DNA of 33,567 bases from Clostridia bacterium (GTDB lineage Bacteria; Bacillota; Clostridia; TANB77; CAG-508), in assembly GCA_030539155.1 (NCBI GenBank), contig JAUNSP010000008.1, positions 1 through 33,567 on the forward strand. The letters are read 5' to 3'. The notes under the pieces are model-generated. The model made no database searches. It had not been told where the DNA came from and worked only from the letters and a program-made list of their open reading frames with translations. Shown in pieces: positions 9,409 through 19,102 of this stretch. The position numbers and the translations under genes are program-made. Every line of letters begins with the position of its first letter. The stretch's first letter is position 1.

Positions 9409-10776
9409 CTATACTCCAAATGACATCTCATACTCTAGTCCTTCATTTAACCTCATTATTATACTTAGTTCAACGCTTTGTTCTTCATTATATCTATTCT
9501 GTATTGAAATTTCATAAATATGGGTATCTCCCTCTAAATAATAATTTCCCAAACTTAAACTATTATATATAAAAAAGTTTGTACTTAAAAAGTTTGTAAA
9601 ATCTTGTAATGTAGGGAAATATTTTTGCTTAAACTGTGAATTAATAACCTCATACATATACTTGTAGTCTTGATTATTTAGTGCTGTAACCCATTTATTT
9701 ATATTCATTGCAACTTTTTGCTTATCCGTAGCACTCTCATAAGTTTCAATATTCTCTTGCAAAGGAATCGTATATATGTCTAGCATTAAGCTATAATTCA
9801 TTACAGCAGTCTCCTCAAATACATAATAATTATCCTCCTGATCCTTTATAATGTATTTCTTCGAATTTTGAACATTATCTACAGCATATTCCTTAACATT
9901 TATATCAGATATTCTATCTTTATTCCCTTCTACGTACTTTTTAAAATTCTCAATGCTTCCGAATCTCTTATTTCTGTATTCTTCTTTTAAACTATTATAA
10001 GCCTCATCAATATAAAATTTAATATTTTCCTTATAATCTTCCATTAGATAAATACTCATTGTTTCGTTATTAATTACAGATGGTTCATATTTATTACTTG
10101 AATTTAACTCTATTCCACTAGCCATTCCCTCATTTACTTCATCGTTATATCTCCTATGGTCTGGTATAATTTCATAGGTTGAATTAATAAAGTCTAATTT
10201 CACCTCTATAAAGAAATCAGTTTCAGGCTGTCTTATTTCTTCTATTTCTTCATATACATTTATTTTCTCATCACTATTTTGTACAATATTTTCTACATCG
10301 TCCATATTCTCAGAAATATCCGTATCTTCATCTTGCCCGGATTCATCAGCATTCCTTATAGTACCGAAAACAAAGAACCTTCCATAGTTTTCATTTTCCA
10401 TAATTTGTAACATTTTCTTTATTCTCACAATTTTTGAAGAATCATATCCATTAATCTTATTAAAGATATTCTGCTCAGTTATTCCCTCTTCTTGTATATA
10501 CTCTTTACTTAAAATATTGTATAAGTTTTTTGAATCTTTTTCATATGCATAATTTGTATATTTATCAATGCACCACTCTACCGTATAATAAGTACTCTCA
10601 CTTTCAACTTCAACTGGTTCACTATTTATTGGACCTATTCCCTCAGTTGCACTTTCTTCTAACATCTTGTTATATTTTTCCTGTCTATACTTCACTATCA
10701 AAAATATCGAAATAACAATAATTATAATTGCCACTACTCCTATATAGAGTTTAATATTCTTTAAATTTTGACTCAT
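9409..10776 (-). CDS. Membrane-anchored secretion-locus protein with NTF2-like regions
   Basis: 455 residues with one N-terminal membrane helix (about residues 11-28, VVAIIIIVISIFLIVKY) and a long outer domain. An acidic low-complexity stretch lies near residues 135-165. Two regions (about 60-130 and 355-455) have the length and pattern of NTF2-like folds found in TcpC-type conjugation proteins of Gram-positives (WCIDKYTNYAYEKDSKNLYN; INKWVTALNNQDYKYMYEVI). It is the last gene of the secretion locus, 16 bases after the hydrolase gene, with a G-rich ribosome-binding site. Probable role: structural part of the envelope channel on the outer face. Family assignment is by pattern only. Confidence 0.55.
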   Translation of the reverse strand: MSQNLKNIKLYIGVVAIIIIVISIFLIVKYRQEKYNKMLEESATEGIGPINSEPVEVESESTYYTVEWCIDKYTNYAYEKDSKNLYNILSKEYIQEEGITEQNIFNKINGYDSSKIVRIKKMLQIMENENYGRFFVFGTIRNADESGQDEDTDISENMDDVENIVQNSDEKINVYEEIEEIRQPETDFFIEVKLDFINSTYEIIPDHRRYNDEVNEGMASGIELNSSNKYEPSVINNETMSIYLMEDYKENIKFYIDEAYNSLKEEYRNKRFGSIENFKKYVEGNKDRISDINVKEYAVDNVQNSKKYIIKDQEDNYYVFEETAVMNYSLMLDIYTIPLQENIETYESATDKQKVAMNINKWVTALNNQDYKYMYEVINSQFKQKYFPTLQDFTNFLSTNFFIYNSLSLGNYYLEGDTHIYEISIQNRYNEEQSVELSIIMRLNEGLEYEMSFGV

Positions 10777-10792
10777 TTAATCCCCCCCTACT

Positions 10793-13720
10793 CTACTTTA
10801 AGTAATTCATCGGATCTACCGGATTACCGTTTTTTTGCACTTCAAAATGTAAATGTATACCTGTTGAACTTCCTGTTGTCCCTATTATCGCTACTGTCTG
10901 CCCAGCAGATACTTTATCTCCTTTATTTACAAGAATTTTCGATGCATGTCCATATAATGTTTCAATACCTCCTCCATGGTCTATTTTTAAATAAATTCCA
11001 TAACCGCCTTGATCAACCTTTCTTACAAATGATACTGTTCCGCCTGCTGCTGCTAAAAGTTTAGCCCCTTTACCTGTTCCTGCAATATCTATTCCTTTGT
11101 GCATTTTATATTTACCTGAAATAGGGTGCATTCTCATTCCGAAAGGTGAACTTACATATCCCTTTATAGATGTAGGCCATTTCATTGCCCCTCCTGAATA
11201 TGAAGCTTCCTTTACTACAATTTCTTTTCCACTAATATTTATATATTTTCCTTGATTAAATAATTTCCAGTTTGCTGCGGCCCTACCATTCCTTTCAGGT
11301 CCCTTTATCCAAGGGTGGTAGCCATTGGTTACTTGGTGTTGCCTCAAGGCTGCAGTATTTCCATATTTTTTATACATTTGAACGAAATTTCCAAGATTTC
11401 CATATTGATACTTCATTGCTACTAATGCTGTAATTTGTGCTTCATTCAAATTTAATCCCTTTGTTTTCTTTAAAACGTATTGTCTTGCATTTGCTTGTTC
11501 TTCTTTTTCAAATTTATCTATTAATTCCACAGGAATCTTCGAACCAGCTTCTATACTATATCCTGCTGCCTTTACTTTTGGTCCATACCCACTGGTATCT
11601 AAATCTATACCATATCCAACTGTTCTAGTTGATCTATATTTTCCTGGAACCATTACAACAATATAATATTTTCCATCTGCTGTTTTTTTACCATAGCCTT
11701 CCCACGAACGAATAAATTGACTTGCAGCATCGCTCACGCTTTCTCCCGAAATTGAACCCACACTTGTGAATTCTGTATCTTTAAATCCATTTATGAAATC
11801 ATCGACAGAAACTGCATCTGGATCTTTCTCTCCTGAAATAACAGATATTAAGTACCTTATTATCCCCTCTAAATTAGCAGTTGAATTATAATTTGCAATA
11901 TAGTGACAAATTAAGTCTTTACTTGCAGGAAGGTCTATCTTTATATATTTTCTCTTTTCATCGGCCTCTCTTTCCGCTTCTAACTCTTTGCTAACTTCAT
12001 CTTTAACTTCTTTTATTTCCTCATCATCTTCTTTTTTCTCATCTTCCTTATTAATACTAATACCGAAAATCTTTTCATCATAATCCATATTTAAATATTT
12101 TACATACTTCCCATTAGGGTCATATCTACCTTCAGTATCTCTCTCTCCACTTACATATAAGAAATCTGGAGCATCACCATCTTTATTCTTAATTATGCCT
12201 AAGAAGTCCTTTTCCCTACTTAGCCTTTTTACCGATTTTTCAATACAATTGACAGTATCCACTTTAACCGTTTGAGATCTTGTTATCTCTGTTCTTGACT
12301 TAGTTACAACATCTATAGATGATACATTTACATCATATATTGGTACCCCTTCTCCTGCATCAAATTTTTTTCTCACTGTTTCTGGGTCTAGTACCGTTTC
12401 TTTTTTCACCCTATCTCTAACTCCGTTAACCACTTCATTTGAATTTATTGCACTTGGGTTTTCATGTGATGTTATTCTAGTATGGCCTACTTCCCTCATT
12501 TCCTTTTGAGCCTCTTCATCCGCTGTCAATTTAAGATCCTGAGGTTCAGATTCTTCACCATACGTTGTTTCTATAGCATATTCCGACTGTAATTCCGCTA
12601 TCCATCCCATTACTTGTAATGGTTTTACATATAAAACATTTGATACATCAGTCTCCTTTATTGTCACGTATTTGGTACTATCCGATGAAGTAACTTTTGG
12701 CTCTATAGAATAAGCACCCTTGTCAACCATCTCGACATCCTCGATATTTTGTAAACTTTTATACGTTCCTTCCTGAATTGTAGCAGTATATGTCTCGGTA
12801 GTTTCTGAATATGTATATATTCTTTCACTTGTGTTTGTCACTGTTACATTTGAATTGTCATAAACACCAATTTCAACTTTCCCATATAGTGATAATTCAG
12901 ATACCTTTTCTGCAAATGCTGCACTCCTTGTTGTCAACATGAATATTAGTGGTAATTCAAAAGGCATCACATAGTCTGATAATACAGGATAAATATCTAT
13001 TTCCTCAGTATAAATATTAAAAGTCTCTTTTCTCCCTGATGAAGAATGTTCCACTACATTGCTTGAAAAATATGCTATTATTACCTTATGAGGATCCCCA
13101 TCTTTTATCGTAAACCTATAAAAAATATCATTAAAACTTTCCTTCGTTCCGTTATTTACCTTTGCCATAAACTCATCATATTTCATATATATCATTCTAC
13201 CTGGGATATGTATAATGGTCCCAGTTTCATCCTTTTGTATTTCTGAGGATTTTACTGCATTTGGTGTATGTACTGTTGCACTAGAATTGCTAGATTGAGT
13301 TAACCTATAAAATTTAACATTTCCTTGCATTCCTTCGCCCCTACCAGATTCACTCATATCTGGATATGTTGTTGCAAGTTCCGCCCATATAAATCTTGAC
13401 AAATAGTTCTTTACTCCACCTTCTGTCATCCCAAATGCTGATACATCCCCAATTTCCGCCAGTTTCTTCTGGACGGCTTCATAGAGTAAGGAGTTTTCTG
13501 CTGGTGGCCCTTTAAATATATTAATTGCCGATGAAAATACCCCTACTACTGCATCTATAGCTCCTCTAACAGCTTCAATTATAGCCCCTATTATAGCTCC
13601 TATTAAATATACTATTAATACCATAACCAATACTACAACCAACCCTATTAGTAAGAATGGTAACGCTTTTTTAAGTAATTTTTTCGCTAAAATTTTTTTC
13701 TGATTGTCTATTTTTCTCAC
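10793..13720 (-). CDS. Membrane-anchored bifunctional cell-wall hydrolase (GH24-like muramidase plus M23 endopeptidase), VirB1-like
   Basis: 975 residues. A hydrophobic segment near residues 18-50 anchors it. The middle is long, beta-rich and charged, and unrecognised. A T4-lysozyme-like domain starts near residue 665 (SWEG with candidate catalytic E674, then TVGYGIDL). An M23 endopeptidase follows at about 860-975, with zinc ligands H874 and D878 (HKGID) and HLH at 956-958. Together these would cut glycan strands and peptide bridges, locally opening the wall for the secretion apparatus as VirB1/PrgK-type proteins do. The start is odd: the apparent GTG at 13720 directly abuts AAGAAG, leaving almost no spacing, and no better canonical start is in frame. 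No CGG codon occurs in its 975 codons. Confidence 0.85.
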   Translation of the reverse strand: MRKIDNQKKILAKKLLKKALPFLLIGLVVVLVMVLIVYLIGAIIGAIIEAVRGAIDAVVGVFSSAINIFKGPPAENSLLYEAVQKKLAEIGDVSAFGMTEGGVKNYLSRFIWAELATTYPDMSESGRGEGMQGNVKFYRLTQSSNSSATVHTPNAVKSSEIQKDETGTIIHIPGRMIYMKYDEFMAKVNNGTKESFNDIFYRFTIKDGDPHKVIIAYFSSNVVEHSSSGRKETFNIYTEEIDIYPVLSDYVMPFELPLIFMLTTRSAAFAEKVSELSLYGKVEIGVYDNSNVTVTNTSERIYTYSETTETYTATIQEGTYKSLQNIEDVEMVDKGAYSIEPKVTSSDSTKYVTIKETDVSNVLYVKPLQVMGWIAELQSEYAIETTYGEESEPQDLKLTADEEAQKEMREVGHTRITSHENPSAINSNEVVNGVRDRVKKETVLDPETVRKKFDAGEGVPIYDVNVSSIDVVTKSRTEITRSQTVKVDTVNCIEKSVKRLSREKDFLGIIKNKDGDAPDFLYVSGERDTEGRYDPNGKYVKYLNMDYDEKIFGISINKEDEKKEDDEEIKEVKDEVSKELEAEREADEKRKYIKIDLPASKDLICHYIANYNSTANLEGIIRYLISVISGEKDPDAVSVDDFINGFKDTEFTSVGSISGESVSDAASQFIRSWEGYGKKTADGKYYIVVMVPGKYRSTRTVGYGIDLDTSGYGPKVKAAGYSIEAGSKIPVELIDKFEKEEQANARQYVLKKTKGLNLNEAQITALVAMKYQYGNLGNFVQMYKKYGNTAALRQHQVTNGYHPWIKGPERNGRAAANWKLFNQGKYINISGKEIVVKEASYSGGAMKWPTSIKGYVSSPFGMRMHPISGKYKMHKGIDIAGTGKGAKLLAAAGGTVSFVRKVDQGGYGIYLKIDHGGGIETLYGHASKILVNKGDKVSAGQTVAIIGTTGSSTGIHLHFEVQKNGNPVDPMNYLK

Positions 13721-13744
13721 CTTCTTTATATGTAAATTCTATCC

Positions 13745-14647
13745 CTACATTTTTATTATTAATTTCTCTGTCTTTGTTTTATCATTTAAATCTAATAAAA
13801 TCTGTGAAAATGTAATACTCTTTATTTCTTTATCAATCTTATAATTATTATTAAACCTTATATCTATTGTTTTATACGCCCCGCTATCAATTGTCAATTT
13901 ATTAATATTTAATTCACTAGAAAATGCTGTAAACATAACATCTCTATCATTTGTAATATACATACCCTTTGTATTTTCCTTTGAATCTAACATTATATCT
14001 TTATCCGAAATATTTCTAACTTTAACTCTATAAACTTCATAATCTACATAAATATCTTTTTGCAAAATCTCCACTTCAATATTATCGGTGCTTCCTTTTA
14101 TGTCTTCAAACTCTTTTGTTTTAACATACCCATTGATATTTAATTTTTTCTCGCTATTTTCTTCTACTAAAGTAAAGTAGTTTTCTGTTGTTAAACTATC
14201 TTGCACAGAAATACCAGTAGCTAACATATCTTCATATATTTTTACTTTATATGTATCTCCTACCCATGCCTGGATGCTATGTTCTTTGTTTGTCTCAAAG
14301 TTTGAATCGTAAAATACTCTTTTAAATACATCTAAACTTGTATAAACTTTCTCCTTACAATTCGAACTCAACATATTATAGGCTTTTTCAATTTCTCCTT
14401 TATTACAATAATCGAAGAAATTATCTATAATATCACTTATTTCATTTTTAATATCATCTGATACGGGTGATTCTGACATAACTGCATAACCTAACGCCTT
14501 ATCTGCTTCATTTACATCGGTTTTATCTTGTTTATTTTTTGCAAAATAATTTAATAGTTGAGTTAATACAATTATTCCAACTATAAATAAAACTAATCTC
14601 ATTATTCTCTTTCTATTATCATACAACCATTTCCTTATTGGATTCAT
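13745..14647 (-). CDS. Membrane-anchored NTF2-like protein of the secretion locus
   Basis: 300 residues with one N-terminal membrane helix (about 17-36, LVLFIVGIIVLTQLLNYF) and an outer domain. Residues ~60-135 read like an NTF2-like fold (IDNFFDYCNKGEIEKAYNML), as in many small Gram-positive T4SS components. Residues ~180-300 look like a beta-sandwich. It lies between VirB6 and the wall hydrolase. Its ribosome-binding site (AAGGAG) is 13 bases from the ATG, which is long. A candidate internal promoter and a perfect palindrome lie just upstream. Exact role is unknown; a structural or assembly role is inferred from context. Confidence 0.55.
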   Translation of the reverse strand: MNPIRKWLYDNRKRIMRLVLFIVGIIVLTQLLNYFAKNKQDKTDVNEADKALGYAVMSESPVSDDIKNEISDIIDNFFDYCNKGEIEKAYNMLSSNCKEKVYTSLDVFKRVFYDSNFETNKEHSIQAWVGDTYKVKIYEDMLATGISVQDSLTTENYFTLVEENSEKKLNINGYVKTKEFEDIKGSTDNIEVEILQKDIYVDYEVYRVKVRNISDKDIMLDSKENTKGMYITNDRDVMFTAFSSELNINKLTIDSGAYKTIDIRFNNNYKIDKEIKSITFSQILLDLNDKTKTEKLIIKM

Positions 14648-14715
14648 GCTATCTATTCAACTCCTTCAAAATTATAATTATCTAGAGCAAAGCCCTATAT
14701 AATAGAGGGGTATAA

Positions 14716-14744
14716 ATTATCTATTATATAACGTAAGTCGTCAA
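14716..14744 (-). promoter_or_regulatory. Candidate internal promoter of the secretion locus
   Basis: TTGACG (14739-14744), 17-base spacer, GATAAT (14716-14721) on the minus strand. It would transcribe the NTF2-like and hydrolase genes. The -35 lies inside the 14734-14759 palindrome. Confidence 0.4.
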
Positions 14745-14759
14745 AATTTTGACGACTTA
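14734..14759. repeat. Perfect 26-base palindrome between VirB6 and the next gene
   Basis: Each arm reads TAAGTCGTCAAAA on its own strand. It sits 15 bases after the VirB6 stop. Neither side has a proper T tract, so it is at best a weak terminator. Its overlap with a -35 element would also fit an operator. Confidence 0.6.
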
Positions 14760-14774
14760 TTCAATTTTCAAATT

Positions 14775-17122
14775 TTACTTATATCCCTTCCATTTTCTAA
14801 CTACATTTTGTACCTTTTCTATATCCTTCTCACTACTAACACCTGATTGTTTTAGAACTCTCGGGATAACTTCTTTTACATCCTTTTTATCTTCCACCAT
14901 TGTTGCCATCTTAGCTAATAATAGTTTTTCTTCCTTTGTATGATTTTTATCCTTCATAGCCTTAACTATTAATTTTGAATCAGATACTCCATGATCCATG
15001 TATTCCGTTGCCTCTTGCATTCTTTCTCTAGAATTTTTTGCACCAAATTCTTCTTTAAATCTCTTTTGCTCTTCTGGATCTTTTAAGAATTCCTTTTTAG
15101 CCCTTTCATTTTCCCTGGCTTGTCTTGACGCTTTTAGGGCTTCAGGATTATTTCTATTAATTGTATCTTGAATTTTATCTTTTGCAACTTGGCCTTTCTT
15201 ATATACCGCCGATGGTGCATTAATTACCTTATCTGCCGTTTTATAGCCTACTTTAGCCCCTGCTACTGCCATTGCTGCTCCTGCTTTTAAGTTTCCTCCT
15301 GTAGCAATAGCTGTTCCTATCCCCGCGGCTGCTCCTAATCCTGCTCCAGAGGCTACTCTAATAGCTTTTCCTCCTACTTTTCCTGCTGCTCCTATAAATC
15401 TTCCACCTTTGCTATTTGCTAATTTCGTAGCACTCTTTGATATAGTTCTTGATGCTTTAGCAATACCTCTTCCCATACCTGATGTTGCCCCAGATATTGT
15501 TCTTGCACCTTTTGCCATTCCTTTTCCAAGTTTTGAACCTGCTACTGCTGCACCTGCTGCGGCGGCTACGCCTCCAACTTTAGCTCCCGTATTTCTAACA
15601 AATCTACCAGCTTTTGAATTTCCAACTTTTGAAACTGCACCTTTGATTCTTCCTGAACTTTCTTCGCCTTTTCCAGCTTCCTCATCTTCATTATCATTTA
15701 ATCTAATTGGTGGTGGTGTTCCATCGCCTTTTTCCTTAACCTCTGTATTATCATTTCCTGTATTGCCTCCTTGAAGATTCTCTGTTTGTGTTGATCCACC
15801 TGTTCCATCTCCATTAGGTTTTTCGATCTTAGGTGGTTTGTTTTTTCCGCCTTCATCTTCTGAACTTTCATCCCCTCTAGCACTACTATCATCAGAATCT
15901 CCTGAGATACCTTGTAATCTGCCGAAATCTTCACTTTCTGTCATACCTGGTTTACCTGCCTGATGATTTCTGTTAGATTTATCTTCAGCCTTCTTATTTT
16001 TGCTGTTTCCACCATCTTTTGATTTACTAAACCTATTTGCAAGTGCTGTTGCTGCTGCTCCTGTAACCAATCCTTTTCCGAAAGCTCCTGATTGTCCATC
16101 TGCTGATTCAATACCAAATATCTTTCTGATTATATCCTCTGCATGTGAAATAAATGCTAATGCAACAATTGGATATACAAAGTTTACTTTTACGAGATCA
16201 AATGCTAATACGACTAGAATATAGTATGCCATCATATCTACAGGTTGTATTATAATATTTTTAAAATATTCCTTAAACCATCTATTGAGTGATTTTGTCT
16301 TGGACTCCATTGGATATGTAATTGCTACAAGTGGAGCTATTACTGTTAGAAACGCTAACACAACAATCCTCTTTAAATATTTAAATAAGAACTTTAAAGT
16401 ATACCATGCAATTGCAACAAACACAACGGAATACCCTAATCTACTTTGATCGTCCCCTTTTTGTGCTAACAGCCTTGCAGCCCCCATTATACTCGTTTTA
16501 TAGGTTTCTCCTCCCAATTCTACTGACATTGTTTGTCCATCACTCACGAATAATTCTGTAAGTTGTTGACATAGATACACGGAAAATACCATTATATAGT
16601 GTAATGAAAAAACTAAGCACATTGCTAAGAACCATTGTTTTAATCTCTCCTTGTATTTTGCCTTTTCCCCTCCTGTACTGTCAATTAAAATTCTAATTCC
16701 AATATATACTAACATTATTAGTAACACCGCAATAGCGACATATCTAAATGTATTGTATCCTTTTGCAATATATTGTCTTAATTGTCCTGCTGTGGAATCC
16801 TCTGATATTGGACTAAAGAAATTTGCATCTAATATTTTAATCTTATTTCCGAAAATCTGCTCAGGCGACATTGCATAATTTGGGATATCATAATCGCCGA
16901 ACCTCCTTCAATGTTTCACCATGATCTGGAACAAAGAATAAATGCATTATAAATACTGCTGCATCTCCTACGAGTCTTATTAATCCGGCAAAAAGCATCA
17001 AAAACCATTTCACCTAAACCTTTTCCATATGATACTGTTGGCATGGAGAAATTAATTATAATTAAACATACCAGTACAATTATCATCTTTAGTTTAAAAT
17101 TTTTATTAGTAAAGAACTTCAT
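14775..17122 (-). CDS. VirB6/TrbL-like polytopic channel protein, with two +1 frameshifts at CGG codons
   Basis: The real start is the ATG at 17122, behind AAGGAGGG. It encodes a signal peptide (MKFFTNKNFK, hydrophobic core, SYG). Two CGG codons (16985-16987 and 16897-16899) each coincide with a frame change. Skipping one base at each joins 45 + 29 + 707 codons into about 781 residues. The join restores the layout I expect for Clostridial VirB6-like proteins: signal peptide, VFDAF...GD, then DYDIPNYAMSPEQIF and DANFF, then several membrane helices. After about residue 330 come a charged segment and a Gly/Ala-rich tail. The ATG at 16871 (MSPEQIF) opens the longest uninterrupted frame but has no ribosome-binding site, and its protein would lack the signal peptide. 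Role: inner channel of the T4SS-like machine. Confidence 0.8.
16897..16899 (-). other. CGG-associated +1 frameshift site 3 (VirB6, second site)
   Basis: The frame reads GTT CGG CGA TTA and then TGA. Skipping one base gives GTT, GGC GAT TAT and continues into DIPNYAMSPEQIF. An AAGGAGG sequence lies directly upstream, reminiscent of the stimulatory Shine-Dalgarno element in prfB frameshifting. The other sites lack one. Confidence 0.65.
16985..16987 (-). other. CGG-associated +1 frameshift site 2 (VirB6, first site)
   Basis: The frame reads TTT TGC CGG ATT and runs 25 codons to TGA in charged, unlikely sequence. Skipping one base gives GGA TTA ATA and the hydrophobic LIRLVGDAAVFIMHLFFV, which fits a membrane protein. 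Confidence 0.7.
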
Positions 17123-17137
17123 ATTTCCCTCCTTTTA

Positions 17138-19102
17138 TTATCCCCTATTCTTTCTCATATTTACTAACTTATTTAAGTTTGTTTCAACGAATTCAAATTC
17201 CTTTGCTGTCGGCGTTATCTTAAGTATCGCCGTATCCTGACCGACCTTTAATAACCCTTCTCCCTTTAAGCATGTTACCAAAAATCCCGCTTCTCCACTA
17301 CTTAATTTAAATACCTCTTTCAAATACTCTATTTCTGACTTATCTTGAGCTAAAAATAGTTTTGTATCTGAAGAAGTAAGAACTGCTTGAGCCTCTGGTT
17401 TTTCATAGAAATCCTGGAATCTCTGTGAGATAATCGCAAGTGATACATTTCTCTTTCTAGCACGCCTTGCCATTGTATTTAAGAAATCTACCGCTTCAGG
17501 ATATGGGAGTAGCATCCACGCCTCATCAACCAAAACTCTCTTTTTATTAGCCTTTCTTCTATCCTCACTATTTTTCTTTACATACTTCTCCCAAATCCAA
17601 GAAAGTAGTATTTGTTGTGCTAATGGTCTTGCAAATCTCTCCTCTAATTGAGATATATCAAGATTTATAAATGGAGCGCCTTCAAGTAATTCAAATGTTG
17701 ATTGTCCATCAAAATAAGCCATTTGTCCATCATATTCTCTAATATATTGTTTCATAACCTTCATTAAGTAACTATAATGAAAATTATAATCTGGGTTATC
17801 ATTCTCCTTTGCCTTAGTTAATATTCTCTTATACCAAGAACCTATTGTTGGCATCTTCTTCTTTTGTTTACTAAGCATATTTCCAACTTGCATATCTCCT
17901 GATTCATACAAACTGCTCGGGTCATTAGTTATTCCCTTTGCTGCATACTCTTCTGACACAGTTTCAGCTATAATTTGTTTTGTAAGCTCATTTACTTCTT
18001 TAGACCTTGTACTACCCCTAGCCATTGTTAAAAGTGCTTGCGTTACATCCTCGACTTTATTTTCAACATTTAGTACTATTCTCTCTCTTCCCGTAATTTC
18101 ATCCTTTATAGTTTCTACTTCTATATCAAATAAATTTATAATAGTCTTTGAATTAGGACTTAAAACTACATTTATTCCTCCAAGTGACTCTGCAACTATT
18201 GAATATTCACCTTCTGCATCAAGTGCCAAACTCTCTATTCCCATTAATATGTAAGATCTCGATATAAGTGTCTTCATAGTAACTGACTTTCCTGCTCCTG
18301 ACTTTGCAAATATAACCATATTGTAATTTGTAAGTGATGAATGGAAATTATCAAATAATATTGGAACCCCAGTTTGTTTATTAAATCCTAATGGAATTCC
18401 TGTTGGATGTCCAACTTCTGACGTCGTAAAAGGGAATACTGTTCCCATTGAACGTCTATCAAAAGTATGAGTTTTTCTTACACTATCACTCATAAGTGGA
18501 AGGTTTGATTTAAAAGCCTCCTCTTGTATAGCCCATGCTGTTTTTACTCCTACTAATGACTTTGACATTTCTGTTCCAAGTAGTTTTGTAAGTTTGTCTA
18601 AATCTTCTAAAGAATACGCAAATAGTGTGGATATAACAGAAGTATCGTATAATTTATTAAAACCTGCTGCTATTTCATCTCTCAATTGCTCTGCTTCCGC
18701 CCTTTTTTGAGAAATTACAGATTCCCTATTTATATTTCCCTTGTCTGCCGCAACGATTCTCTCTGATTCTAACTCATTTATTACTCTATTTAATTCATTC
18801 TGTGATCTAGATTCTAATATTGGATTTATATATATTGAAGTATTTATATCTCCAAACATATACATATCACGAAAAAGTTCCGGGAACGAACACATTCTTG
18901 GAAGGCTTGATACAAAGAAACTTCTTGCATACCTTTTTACATTTGATACTATTTCTAAATGATCGATATTTGAAGCATCAATTCCAGAGGGTGCTATCAT
19001 CTCTTTTATTGATTTCTTCTTTAATATAAACTCATACTCTGGTTTCTTGATTTCATTGTTGTTTAGGTTTTCTTCCTCTTCCTGTTTTTTCTTTTTGAAC
19101 AT
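17138..19102 (-). CDS. VirB4-like conjugation/secretion ATPase (ATPase half)
   Basis: 654 residues. The C-terminal two thirds are a VirB4/TraC ATPase: Walker A KSGAGKS 267-273, Walker B RVLVDEAW 522-529, and the downstream ARRARKRNVSLAIISQ segment (545-560) typical of VirB4. Residues ~30-230 hold the last part of the VirB4 N-terminal domain (FFVSSLPRMCSFPELFRDMY). VirB4 proteins power assembly and substrate transfer at the cytoplasmic face. Usual length is about 800 residues in one chain; here the first part is a separate upstream gene overlapping by about 50 bases. The start follows AAAGGGGG. It is 15 bases upstream of the VirB6 start. No CGG codon was found in it. Confidence 0.9.
   Translation of the reverse strand: MFKKKKQEEEENLNNNEIKKPEYEFILKKKSIKEMIAPSGIDASNIDHLEIVSNVKRYARSFFVSSLPRMCSFPELFRDMYMFGDINTSIYINPILESRSQNELNRVINELESERIVAADKGNINRESVISQKRAEAEQLRDEIAAGFNKLYDTSVISTLFAYSLEDLDKLTKLLGTEMSKSLVGVKTAWAIQEEAFKSNLPLMSDSVRKTHTFDRRSMGTVFPFTTSEVGHPTGIPLGFNKQTGVPILFDNFHSSLTNYNMVIFAKSGAGKSVTMKTLISRSYILMGIESLALDAEGEYSIVAESLGGINVVLSPNSKTIINLFDIEVETIKDEITGRERIVLNVENKVEDVTQALLTMARGSTRSKEVNELTKQIIAETVSEEYAAKGITNDPSSLYESGDMQVGNMLSKQKKKMPTIGSWYKRILTKAKENDNPDYNFHYSYLMKVMKQYIREYDGQMAYFDGQSTFELLEGAPFINLDISQLEERFARPLAQQILLSWIWEKYVKKNSEDRRKANKKRVLVDEAWMLLPYPEAVDFLNTMARRARKRNVSLAIISQRFQDFYEKPEAQAVLTSSDTKLFLAQDKSEIEYLKEVFKLSSGEAGFLVTCLKGEGLLKVGQDTAILKITPTAKEFEFVETNLNKLVNMRKNRG

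Noticed and set aside
16916-17122. Separate 68-residue pilin-like (VirB2) protein
   Set aside because: The end of that frame is charged and implausible for a pilin, while +1 reading at CGG joins it to hydrophobic sequence and VirB6. It is better seen as the VirB6 N-terminus.
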